This document shows positions 11,484 through 21,717 of a stretch of DNA of 64,000 nt, piece by piece. This DNA is from Ulva prolifera. Its lineage: Eukaryota > Chlorophyta > Ulvophyceae > Ulvales > Ulvaceae. The position numbers and the translations under genes are program-made. The stretch covers positions 2,228,022 to 2,292,021 of the forward strand of contig CM041202.1 in assembly GCA_023078555.1 (NCBI GenBank), read 5' to 3'. The notes under the pieces were generated by a model. The model worked only from the letters and a program-made list of their open reading frames with translations. It ran no database searches and was not told the origin of the DNA. Every line of letters starts with the position of its first letter. Within the stretch, counting starts at the first letter, position 1.

Positions 11484-14400
11484 TCAGGCCGGGTGGCCTG
11501 TGAGCGGCGTGAGGTCATCGGACGGGACTGCCAGCCCCATCAAAACTTCCTTGCCCGCATGGCGTGCCATCAACGGGGCAGCGGCATGCACCTGCCGAGC
11601 CACCGCGAGGCACAGCGTCGTGGACAGGTCGCGCATCGCATTCTCCAAGAACAGCCGCCGAGAGGCTGCGCCCGAACCTGCAGCAACGTCAGCAAGCTGG
11701 TCCAGGAAGGCGAATGCAGCCGGGCCGATCCTCCCATACGTTTCGTGAGAGAGCGGCACCAGGGTGAATGCGCCGGAGCCCGCCCGGCCATATTTGCCGC
11801 GCTTGCGCTGGTCGGACTTTGCCGCAGCGGCGCCGTCACAGGTGGCCGCCAAGCGGACACTGGAGCCAGCCAGCGGGTGAGACACGCACACGTCGCCGAT
11901 CACCGGCGAGCCGGGGAAGAACGCGAGAATGTCACCGCGCTGATCATGAGCGCCTCTGCGCGACCGGGGAGGAGGAGCCGAACGGGCACTCCGGACGGTG
12001 GCCGATCGCTGCGAACGCTGCCCGGCCGCTGGAGGTTGCCGAGGGTCAGGGGCGTCATGCATGTGGCCCGCCGCCGCCGCCGGCGCCGGCACCGCTGCTC
12101 CGGGCTCAGCCGGGTGGGGGTCGGGACGGCGTCGGTGGCAGGTGCGACACCGGGGGCAAACCCTGAGGCAGAGACAGCAGCTTCGTACGTGAAAGGAGGG
12201 GGAGCCTGGGTGCCATGGGAGGGAGCGGGCGCGTCTGAGGCAGGGGAGGTGTCGGAGATAGGCTGAGCTGTTGCAGGGAGAGCTGGCCAGGGCTCGACCG
12301 CGGGGTGGGCGCGGGGCGAGTGCGTGCGGAGTGCAGCGGCGCCAAGGACGGCTGCGCCGAGGACTGCGGCATCGGCGGCGGCAGTGCACGCTGGGGCAGC
12401 CGCAGGGAAGGTGGAGGGCAGAGCCTGGGCGCCATGAGAGGCTGCGGGCGCGACCGAGGCCTGGGCGGGTGAGGGTTCAGTTGAGGGTGACGTGCGGGGT
12501 GCTGCCGGGCGTGCCGGGAGGCCACGGCCGAGGCCTTGCGGGAGCCTGCTCAGGTGCGGTTCCACCGTGGAAGCGATGCCGCTGCGCGCGATGACGCGGC
12601 GCCACGCCTCCACGAGCAGCTTGTGGCGGGCGACCACAGTCCCCCACAGCGACTTGCAGACCAAGGAGTGGGTGCCGGATTCCCCGCTGTGGCCACAGGG
12701 GCAGTCACCATCGTCGCTCAGGCTAGGCAGCAGGGCCTCACCCAGCCTCAAGCGGGCGCACACGCCTAACTCCATGTCGGACAGGCCCGTGCCGGGGCCC
12801 GGGAGCGCCGTAAGTCATGCCGACGCGATTGCGCCCATGCAGCTGCGCAGGCGGGCCATGGCCGCACGAGCCCCTGCTGTAATCTGGGCGGAGCGGCCGT
12901 TCGTGGCCACGAGCAGCGCCTGGAAGACCGCAGCTTTGCGCCCGTCAGCCTCTGCCCGGGCGAGCGCGCGCTGCAGTTGGGTCAGCCGCATGCGGCAGGT
13001 GCACCTTTGCCGATTCGTCAACTGCCCAGTTCGCCGCGCCTGCGGGACTTTTGGCGATCTCGGGGACGGAGACACTCCACGTCAGACGAAGTCTGTCGAG
13101 CAGCTGTTGCATCTCGACGGCTGCGCAGCCCCGGAACGGCAGGCCGCACTCGACACCGTCGGCGTGGGTGCATTGAGCCAGCGCGCCGCGGATGACATGC
13201 GCCGCATCCGCGACTTCCTCGCAGTCGCGGATGCGGCGCATGTCATCCGCGACTTCCTCGCAGTAGTGCCGGAGGCCCGAACCGCCGTGGCGGTGAGGCA
13301 GGATGGCCTGCTCGGCCTGTGCCGGGGTCAAATCGGACACGCCGATAATGCTGCAGAGGCCACGCAACGACGCAACCGTTGCCTCTTCCACAGCTGGCAG
13401 GTATTCCCGGAGCGCACTCCACGGCGTGTTCAGGAGGAGATGCGCCTCCCGCTTCTGGAGGCAGTGGAACAGGACCGCCCATTTTGACTGGGACTGCAGC
13501 GGCAGTCCCACGAGCTTGCCGATGAGCTCCACGGTCCGCTGGCATCGCTGCTGCACGTGGGCGTCGACAAATGCCTGGGTGCCAAGCGGGGTGCCGCACA
13601 CAATTGAGGAGCCCCTCAGGGGCCACCGAGGCCTGCAGCTGCGCCACCACATGGTGCGCCTTCTCGGGATCCGCGCAGTACACGACTGTTTTTGCGCGGT
13701 TGCATTTGTGCCGCGAGAGGATGGCATTCGCAGCCGCCACGACGCTCTCCGCGTCTCCCTGCACATACGTATCATCGTGGCACGATGTGACCAGGGAATT
13801 GGGGGCAAGCCGCTGCGCTTCCTTCAGGGTGGGGAGGTAGGCGAGCGCTAACAGGAGCGGGCCCAGGGGGTCGCCATGCCGCACCCCCGACTCGCTGCGC
13901 AGCTCCGCTGTGGTGCCGTCCGGTCGCACGTCGACAAGCGGGCTGCCCCGCCCGTACACCGTGTGGAAGTACGGCTGGAGCTGTGGCAGAGTCTCTGCAA
14001 GCTGCGTCCTCATAGTCTCCCGGGACATCTCTTTGAAGGCATTCTGGAGGTCCGTGGAAATTGTGACCGTGGCAGGGTCAGCGAAATCTGGCCGCAGGGC
14101 ATGCCCAGGGATTTCGGCGCCACCTTGGATGCTGAGCCGATTTGAAGAGGGGCCAGCAGAGCGCCTGCGTCCGGCACACATGCCAGGGCGCAGATGCTGG
14201 CCAGTCGGATGAAGATCTCGCCGATCGTGATGGGCCGCAGGGCCCCCGGCGGCTTTTCAAGCGCAATCAGGCGGGACGCGAGCAGGGTCTCCGAGTGGGG
14301 AATCCGCCCTGCAAGGATGAGGTTGATGTACCTCCGGATAGCCTCCCCCGTGCGCTCGTCATGGAGGCCGGCGCAGCGGATGTGTTCATACGGCCACCCG

Positions 14401-15371
14401 CTCGGCCCCGCGGCTTTGCCGCTCTTCAGACTGCGCAGAATAGCCTCAAACTACTCAGCCCCGATCTGCGCTGGCGGCGTCGCGGCGGGCTCAGCGGTGC
14501 CCGCTAGCGGCGGCGCGCGTGGGTGCAGGACCTGGAGTTGCCGGACGGTGCCATCGTCAACATCCATCATGGGGGGCTGGTGCAGGCAGCGTTCGGCTTT
14601 GCTTGTGTTGCCGTTGCAGCAGCTGCGATACATGCGATCTGCCAGAGCCATGTCCGCTACGGCAGGCGTGGGGGTGCGACCCGGATCAAGATTCCCCCAG
14701 CTTCCCCCAGGGTCGATGATCATCGCTCTGCGGCGGTGAGAATGCAGCTCACACAGCCGAGCGTTCACTCTGCGGCCTCGGCCATCGCTGGCTTTCTTGT
14801 CCACCAAGGCGTACACTGGCAGGCTGAGTAGGATATCTTGGGCGTTGTTGACGCTGGGCGCGTGGTCACGCTCGGCAGCGTCTGCGATAGCCTCGCAGGC
14901 GTCCGCGACCGCTCCTGACCACGCCTTCCTGCCCTCCAAGGGCACAGTTTGACCGACGTGGCCGCGGGAGGCCGCCGGCTGGTGGGGCGAGGGGGCCTGT
15001 GGGGCGCCGTCCACAAGGCTGTGTTCCGCCGCGTCCCGCATGCACGAGTCTCTCGCGGTGTCCCCGTGGATCTCGGCGCGTGCCGTCTCCAATCCTGTGA
15101 GCCTCCCATTCTGCAGCTGCTGCAATGCAATAACTGCACAGTTGCGGCACAGCACCTGCGTGCTTCTTTTGAGGCATTCATCCTTGTAACACAGTTGTGG
15201 CACAGCAGCTGTCCAATACCTACGGTTCGTGTGCCACCCTGCCCACCCTGCCAACATGTGCACCAACACTGTGCAACGTATGTACCCAGTTGTTGTGAGA
15301 TGATGTATGGATCTATGTATGTGGTAGCATGACATGGAATGCTGCAGCAGCAGGCTGGGCCTAAATGTCAC
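11484..15371 (-). mobile_element. Decayed non-LTR (LINE-like) retroelement with reverse transcriptase
   Basis: On the - strand the domains follow in order but are broken by stops and frameshifts. The N-terminal part is 15371-14454. An in-frame TAG at 14451-14453 precedes an RT start with KAAGPSGWPYEHIR, then SRLIALEKPPGALRPITIGE. A frameshift lies near 14140. The RT palm follows, with STDLQNAF (motif A), GVRHGDPLGPLLLALAY (motif B) and CHDDTYV (motif C, both Asp kept). Another shift near 13620 leads into the thumb region. A TGA at 12815-12817 replaces an expected Trp before LTALPGPGTGLSD. A CCHC-like finger (CPCGHSGESGTHSLVC) follows at about 12690, then a Pro/Ala-rich linker. The C-terminal segment has DVCVSHPL, KSDQRKRGKYG and HETYGRIGPAAF, and resembles the restriction-like endonuclease region of related elements. 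It is inactive as read here. Assignment to a clade (R2-like, CRE-like or other) is uncertain. Confidence 0.85.
13188..13250. repeat. 26-bp inverted duplication inside the retroelement
   Basis: 13188-13213 and 13225-13250 are exact reverse complements with an 11-base loop. CCGCGACTTCCTCGCAGT is also directly repeated at 13208 and 13248. In the element's frame this inserts a mirrored CEEVADD/CEEVADA segment after the thumb region. The layout suggests template switching. Confidence 0.85.
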
Positions 15372-15483
15372 ATCTCTACACCACCTGAGATCTCACATAC
15401 TCAATTGAGCTCTAGGCATTCCTGTGTTTACCGTTGCTGTGATCAATGGTGAGCATGGTGCAGCACAGCAGTGTGGTGCACAG

Positions 15484-15517
15484 TGTGGCAACCCAGTGAT
15501 GTGGCCACTAAAGCACC
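15484..15517 (+). repeat. Degenerate half copy of the palindromic element
   Basis: TGTGGCAACCCAGTGATGTG followed by GCC matches the left half of the family consensus with substitutions, after which similarity is lost. Confidence 0.4.
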
Positions 15518-15555
15518 ATCCTTGCACCTTGTGCCACAGAGCACAGTGCAGCAGT

Positions 15556-15602
15556 TGTGGCATGCAATCCAGTGATATGGCCGCTATACCACTGGACCCT
15601 TC
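15556..15602 (+). repeat. Palindromic element copy (single unit)
   Basis: It starts TGTGGCATGCAATCCAGTGA and continues to CCACTGGACCCTT, the same right end as the left half of the 100-bp palindrome. GGTCGGTAGTTCGACACCC, just downstream, resembles a tRNA T-arm but does not fold as one. Confidence 0.8.
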
Positions 15603-15784
15603 GTGAGGTCGGTAGTTCGACACCCGCCTTGCACAGTCAGGTCGCGGCCACTCGTGTCGCGTTAAGTGGGGCATAGGATCACGGGGCCAGCGTAAGTCCA
15701 GAGAGGCAGTGGTCGGATCGATGCTGAAACGGACCGGGGGAGCTGGAGGACTGGCCAGCCTCAGATCTCAGAGGACCCAGCTTT

Positions 15785-15884
15785 TGTGGCAATCCAGTGA
15801 TATGGCCGCTATACCACTGGACCCTTGCACGTCGCGACGTGCAAGGGTCCAGTGGTATAGCGGCCATATCACTGGATTGCCACA
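15785..15884. repeat. Perfect 100-bp palindrome (double palindromic element)
   Basis: The left arm, 15785-15834, is followed without a spacer by its exact reverse complement at 15835-15884. Each arm contains the near-palindromic core CCAGTGATATGGC-C-GCTATACCACTGG, bounded by TGTGGCAAT outside and ACCCTTGCACGTCG at the centre. It is therefore a palindrome made of two smaller ones. A 100-bp palindrome without mismatch is expected to be unstable, so it is probably recent or maintained. Confidence 0.95.
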
Positions 15885-16435
15885 GCAGTGCAGCGTGGCG
15901 TGGTTTGTTGTTGTCAGTCTGCAGATGGGAACATTCCAGCAGGCTTTGGCAAGCTTGAATCACAATGCACAACAGCAAGTACGAATTTCAGCAAAGCCAT
16001 GCAAGCATAGACATTTCAGCGGCCTGGGCCTGGGCCTGGGCTGTATGCGTGCATACATGGCAGGTGGTCCTCAGTCACCACAGCACCGATCCTGTTGATG
16101 GTAGGAGTTTGTCTTTGCTACACCTGATCTCTTTGACTAGGTTCAGCACTACCAGAAGTTTGAGGCAGGCATTGAAGGAGTCATGCTGGCAAGGCCATGC
16201 TTCTCTGGCATGCAGTGGCAGCACACAGCAACCCAGGAAGAACGGCTTCACTGGACAGATCTTAGGAAACATGGCTGGTTCTGGACTTGCCATGGTGATC
16301 ATGGCATAAAGCACTGTATGCTTGCCATGCAGAGATGCTGCCTTCTGATCTGCACTGCTGGTGCTGTGAACCAGGGACAGGAAAGATTTCAGGACACATG
16401 TTGAGTATTCCTTGAGTTCATTCAGTGCTAACCCA

Positions 16436-16463
16436 GTGCTCCACATGCATCCATGTGGAGCAC
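16436..16463. repeat. 12-bp-arm inverted repeat
   Basis: GTGCTCCACATG and CATGTGGAGCAC flank a 4-base loop. Confidence 0.75.
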
Positions 16464-16582
16464 TCCACATGCAGCAATTCAGACAGGGCCAGTCCCAATT
16501 GAATACGTGGAAGAAGCCAAATTCAATGAAACAGTTGGAAGCCATCTGAGAACATGAGCATTAGTGCATCTCATGCACCTGC

Positions 16583-16774
16583 ATGAGACAAGCCCGTACC
16601 ACAGGGCTGGGAGGAAATTTGCTCTGCATACCTCATGAGTCATGACTGTAGCCTGTGTACCTGCCGTGTACCAATACAATGAGACAAGCCCGTACCACAG
16701 GGCTGGGAGGAAATGTGCTCTGCATACCTCATGAGTCATGACTGTTGCCTGTGTACCTGCCGTGTACCAATACA
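16583..16774 (+). repeat. 96-bp tandem duplication, two copies
   Basis: Copies 16583-16678 and 16679-16774 differ at about two positions (AAATTTGC/AAATGTGC and CTGTAGCC/CTGTTGCC), so the duplication is recent. No coding function is apparent. Confidence 0.9.
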
Positions 16775-17891
16775 AATTGCAGCCTTGTCCAAGATAGCAT
16801 CTGTGGACATTCGTACTAATGTACACAGATGCAGCTGGTGTTCAGGTGTGCAACTGCTTCACTTTACTTTGCTGAGCTTACTTGTGGTGCACATTGCGTT
16901 TCATGAGTGCTGATGTTGTCCGCCATTGCTTCTTGTGCTTCTGTGCCGAGTCATGGAGGCAAGCACTCTAATGATGAGAAGCTGTCAAACTTTCCATGCA
17001 CTTGATCACCGTTGCTTCTGCACCTAGACGTAATGTTGTGCAAGCGCAGGCCACAAGCTATCTCAGAGAGAGCACAAGCTTGACCGCTGCAGGGCGGTTG
17101 AAAGCATGACTCGCCGGCATGCACTCACCATGTGCGGTCCTATCTAGCGCAATCATGAACTCACATGTATTGCAAGTCTCCTGGCGCGCGGTACTGTCGC
17201 GAGGCCGTGACGCCGCTGCATCGCACAGCGGTGGATCTATGAAGATACCGCGTAGCGGCCTGTCGCACAATGCACGTGAGTACATAAACAGCTCTTCACG
17301 TGGGAGTATAACCTAGAGCAGCGAGGTCCAGGCACGTACCGGCCTTTCATGAACTGCTGTCGTGGCAGGTGGCATCGATGCCGACTTCAAAGCTTGCATG
17401 GAGTTCACGATGCATGAAAGCAACGGTTCCGGAATCCCGATACCACTCTTCGTCTGCTTCTTGTCGTATCTGTGCCGTGCACACGTTCGCTCTTCTGTTG
17501 CATCGCTCACAAGGCTTCCGCCAGCCCGTCGAGATCGCTCACCCTGCAAACATGCGCGTACGTGGACTGCATTCAGGCCTCAGCTGTTCGCATCGCGATT
17601 CTCGGTCACCTGCTCCGCAAATCCACCACGGATGCATGTGCCAACTTGCATGTTTGCGAGCAGGAGTGATTGTAAAACCCTGTGATCCACCCCGACGGTC
17701 GCAGCGTGAGTCACGCAGCGTGACACGCAAACGCCAGCGTTCGGCGCGAATGCGCTGCTCGCATTGTACGCTTAGAGAGTCTAAAGCCTCGACATCAATT
17801 TGATAGCTTGTAGTGCATCGATGACGATATCGATGCTGACGTCGCTCACGCCCGGCCGCGAATTCTGAAGATCAAACAAATGTAATTTCGT

Positions 17892-18012
17892 AAAGCGTGG
17901 GCACACGAAACTACGTTGTACAAAAGAGGAGTAGACGAATACCACAAAAGAATCTCATCCGAATCCACAGCAACATACACACGATTACGCGAAAGCGTGG
18001 GCGCACGAAACT
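17892..18012 (+). repeat. Pair of 21-bp direct repeats exactly 100 bp apart
   Basis: AAAGCGTGGGC-A/G-CACGAAACT occurs at 17892 and 17992 with a single difference. The segment between is low in GC. Purpose unknown. Confidence 0.6.
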
Positions 18013-18448
18013 CGTTTCGCGACGCGCGAGTGTGCTGCGGATCAAGATGAACACCACGTGGCCACAGCCGGTACCATGGCCATGACGTGTACGCCCCACC
18101 CCAGACATCGGCCCACTCCAAACAGACATCGGCCCCAGCACCCGGTGGTGCAGACAGCCAGGTCGTCACGCACACAAAAACTGAGCACTGCATGTGAACA
18201 TGTACAGGAGGGATAGCCAGCTGTGTGAACTTGGAGGCCACAGGGTGAGTGCAAGGCCCACGGTCGGCAAGGCCCACGGTCGGTTTTTTTTTTTTTTTCG
18301 TTCTGTGCATGCATGGGTTTCAGGGGGGTGGTGGCCAACAGCCCCCCACCAATGCCCCACCCCCCAGGAGGACACACTTCAGCTCTGACTGTCGGCCACC
18401 GCTGCGCCGACTGGTGTCTAGATCAATTTCAATTCGTCAGCAATTGCT

Positions 18449-18493
18449 TGTGGCAATCCAGTGGTATGGCCGCTATACCACTGGATTGCCACA
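18449..18493. repeat. 45-bp palindromic element (short form)
   Basis: It starts TGTGGCAATCCAGTGGTATG and ends CACTGGATTGCCACA. It is symmetric about a central C with one mismatched pair and has the same form as the copy at 33106-33150. Confidence 0.9.
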
Positions 18494-20258
18494 TTGCTGA
18501 AGGTGGGGCTGCTGCAGCAGTGCAGCGTAGCCCAGGCCTGGCAGCCCAACACTGCAGCAAGGGTAGAGCAGGGGTGACCTGCAGAAACCGACCCCTGGCG
18601 TTGCTGTCAACTGCCAGGAGATCGGATAATGGTGGTGCATTGTGGTTGTGGTGCATTATCATGGGGGTGATTCTCATAATCAGAGAAGCACCTGCGGAGG
18701 TGCTGCAGTAGTTACAGTGATGCTGCCAAAGGAGGATCACATGCTTGTGCATCACATGGCTGTGGGAAGTTCAGGATGGTGGGGTGGAGGCAGTGGTCAA
18801 TGGGTGCATGGCAGGCCTGCTGTACATGTTCAGCTTCACTGCAGAGCTGAAGTTCTGACCTGCTTTCAGCAGCTGTGCACATCTGGGCAAGCATCTTGCC
18901 CTCCTTGCATGCAGCCTGCAGCCTGAGATCGTCTGACATCCTCAAAGATGTGGATGGAATGATTGCAGTACCTGGAGGACGTATGAGGTGTCGCTGGTGG
19001 GTGGTGTAGGTGGCATTTTAATAGTGCTGTGCAGTCCTCACATACTATGTGTGTTACAAGGACTATGTGTGTTATGTGCGGCCTTGCTTAAATGGCTGTT
19101 CACCTACATGGTGGCAAGCCTACCTCAAACAAAACAAAACGTCACTCCCCAGCACGCAGCATGGGTGTGAAGCTTTGGCTACACTCAGGCATGACCAGTG
19201 GTGGGGGCTGCCTGTGCCAGGCCACCACAATTCACAATTTGTATCAACCTCAAACCCTGTGCTACAAGGGCAAATCAACCTGGAGCCCTGTGACATCCTT
19301 CTCCATGCTCGCATCACATTAAGCACAGATAACATCCGGGTCGTGCTTCACATTGGCAAGTGCCAAGTGCCCTTCCACCATGCAGGGAGACTCCAGAAAA
19401 CCAAACTAGAAAACCCAAGTTCAGCATGATGCACTGTAGGCATGCAGGCTGGTGAATCCTGCAGGTTCCACAGTGAATTTGCAGTTGTGGCAAGCATCAG
19501 GCATGCAGTTCAATCTTGACAAGAGCTGGAGGTGGGGCACTGAGACATTCCATGCAGGTCTGTGTGATGATCATAGCTCCATAGCTCTGCCATATGTGCA
19601 CATTATGCCGGCAAGATAGGTCAGCAAGAGCTCACAGCAACTCCACTGAGATTCATGGTATGTAGATATGTAAGTTTATGTGGATGTGCAGGACTCAGAG
19701 TCACATCTTACATGTGAGTTCCCAGCTGGTTTTGATGGTTCTGAGTTTTCCAACTGCACAATTCTCCTGACCTACATGACAAAGTTCTAGTGAACTCATA
19801 CTGAATCCATCAAATGCTTTGTTAAAAACGTCCATGGTACACACATCTGCACCTGGCCTGGGATGCATCATCTGCATCCTCGGGCTTGAGAGCTGGTGGA
19901 CGAATTTGAAGTGGCTTTGACTGGGCCTAGGCTTAGCCATTGTGTTTTCAGCAAACTGCATCCCCCCAACAGGGCAATGTCATATCTCAAAGATTTAACA
20001 ATGAACAACTCCTGATAGAATTCCATCTCTGTTTCCATGGTTTTGCTTTTGCAAGCTTGGCTCACAGTGTATTATGATCCATATCTGCTCCCCTCCCACC
20101 TAGCCATAGGGAGCTCAGTGCTGAAACAGAAAATAGAGATCGGAGATCACACCAACCTTGGAATGAACTCCAAACAAAGTCACACACCGGCAGCAGAGTG
20201 TGGTGAGGTCTGTCATGGACATGTCCAATTGAGATCTCTTAGCCTCTCTACCAACATG

Positions 20259-20310
20259 CAAGGATCCACTGGATCCAGTGGTATAGCGGGTATATCACTG
20301 GATTGCCACA
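20259..20310 (+). repeat. Palindromic element copy, left side altered
   Basis: The core CCAGTGGTATAGCGGGTATA plus TCACTGGATTGCCACA is kept. The left flank reads AAGGATCCACTGGAT instead of the consensus. Confidence 0.75.
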
Positions 20311-20616
20311 CATAGCTCAAGGCACACTGCACATGCAAAGCCCTTGCTGCCTGTGTCCTTGTAACACTGCACATACAAAGCCACATCACACTGCCCCACC
20401 GGGTTTTCTGCGACACATCAAGTGTCCTCAGCTGGCGCCCCATGATGGTGCCCCCAAGCAACGGTGGTGCAGAGCATACGCCGTATCACATGCCACTGTG
20501 AGAGCAGCATGCTCTCGTCGATACCCGCGTGAGTGTGGGTACGTGGGTGGTTGTGGTCTTGCAGTGCTTGCTGATTTCGATGTGCTGCCTGCCTCGCCGC
20601 CGCCTCGATCCTCATA

Positions 20617-20632
20617 CCCCCCCCCCCCCCCC
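20617..20632 (+). repeat. Poly-C tract (16 C)
   Basis: A run of 16 C, preceded by CTCATA, so it is not directly after a GT donor on this strand. No gene was found around it. Confidence 0.85.
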
Positions 20633-21036
20633 TGGCTGCGAAGGCACCCAACATCGTGATGCTACGAAAGTGCCCGCTAACGACAGACACGACTGCTTGG
20701 CACTTCCTGCTGCTGCTGTCCCTCAGCCCTGAGGAGGTACACTCCAGAGCGTCGCAGCAGCGGCTGCGTTTGGATGCATGGCGCCACGCAACGTTGGCTA
20801 CTGGACCAGACACAGGCCGTTCAATCGGAGGCCATTGCAGTGGTGGAGCGGGCACTGGTGCCGGGTTGCCGCACCCTATCGCATACATAGCACAAATCTC
20901 TTTTCTTCGGTCTGGTTTCTGGATGGCAGCCCTTAGAATGCCGCTGCGCGACGCAAGTGACGCGACACTGCCAGGCAGCCTGCTGCAGTGTAGGCTGATG
21001 TGATGTGTTGCCTGAAGCCCTAGCAGGGAATCCCTT

Positions 21037-21058
21037 CCCCCCCCCCCCCCCCCCCCCC
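21037..21058 (+). repeat. Poly-C tract (22 C)
   Basis: A run of 22 C preceded by GAATCCCTT. It is not next to a donor I can support. Confidence 0.85.
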
Positions 21059-21646
21059 TTCCTGTGCTGCACCTAAGGAGGTGGGTAGGGAGCCAATGAC
21101 CACACATGATCAGGACCGCCTTGGCTGTAACAAGGGGGTCCTGGTCACATTTCCCCAGTGCCCTGCCATTGGCATCGAAGCGTGGGCTACGAAGTTCTCT
21201 CTGTCGGGTGCGGGCCGGTGCCGCCACGCAATGCCCGGCGAGTGCCGGAGGCGGAGGCACCGGCGCTCACCTGCCATATCATATCACTATTTCACGAGAG
21301 CCCCTTGGTTTAGAGATACGGGCAGCCTGCATGCATGCTATTGCAGTTGTCTCAGGCAGACGCCGTATGATTCGAACGGCTACGTACACAGACCCGTCTT
21401 TAGGGTATACGTACACCCCTGCGCTGCGCAGTGCTGCGCGGCCATCGTGCTGCAATGCACCGATTGTTGAAGACGGCACCACACGCGGCAGCCATTGCCA
21501 TGCCGTGAGTGCACGGCCGCGGGGCAGGGGGCAAGCAGTCAGCTACCGCCAGTCAGAGATGGTGCAACTGCATGCCATGGTGTCAATTGAGGTTCAGCTG
21601 CTCGCTCCTCCTGCACCTGCAGCCGCTGCTGCAGGAACGTCACGGC

Positions 21647-21717
21647 TGTGGACTGCGTTCCTGTCTTCTGATGCGCGTGACGGTCACGCCCATCAGAATA
21701 CAGGAACGCAGTCCACA
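21647..21717. repeat. 71-nt near-perfect hairpin
   Basis: TGTGGACTGCGTTCCTGT at 21647 pairs with its reverse complement ending at 21717. The stem continues through TTCTGATG/CATCAGAA to GCGTGAC/GTCACGC with only a few mismatches and almost no loop. A transcript would form a stem of about 35 bp. Confidence 0.85.

Noticed and set aside
10604-12266. Long + strand open frames (299 and 430 codons)
   Set aside because: They lie over a C/A-rich low-complexity stretch and antisense to the retroelement. Pro/Thr/Arg-rich composition keeps them open and no domain is seen.
15599-15640. T-arm-like GGTAGTTCGACACCC with CCTTGCAC end
   Set aside because: The T stem does not pair properly and the neighbouring D-arm-like motif is on the other strand.
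20418-21260. 280-codon - strand frame
   Set aside because: It includes poly-Gly and poly-Pro from two homopolymer C runs and has no recognisable domain.
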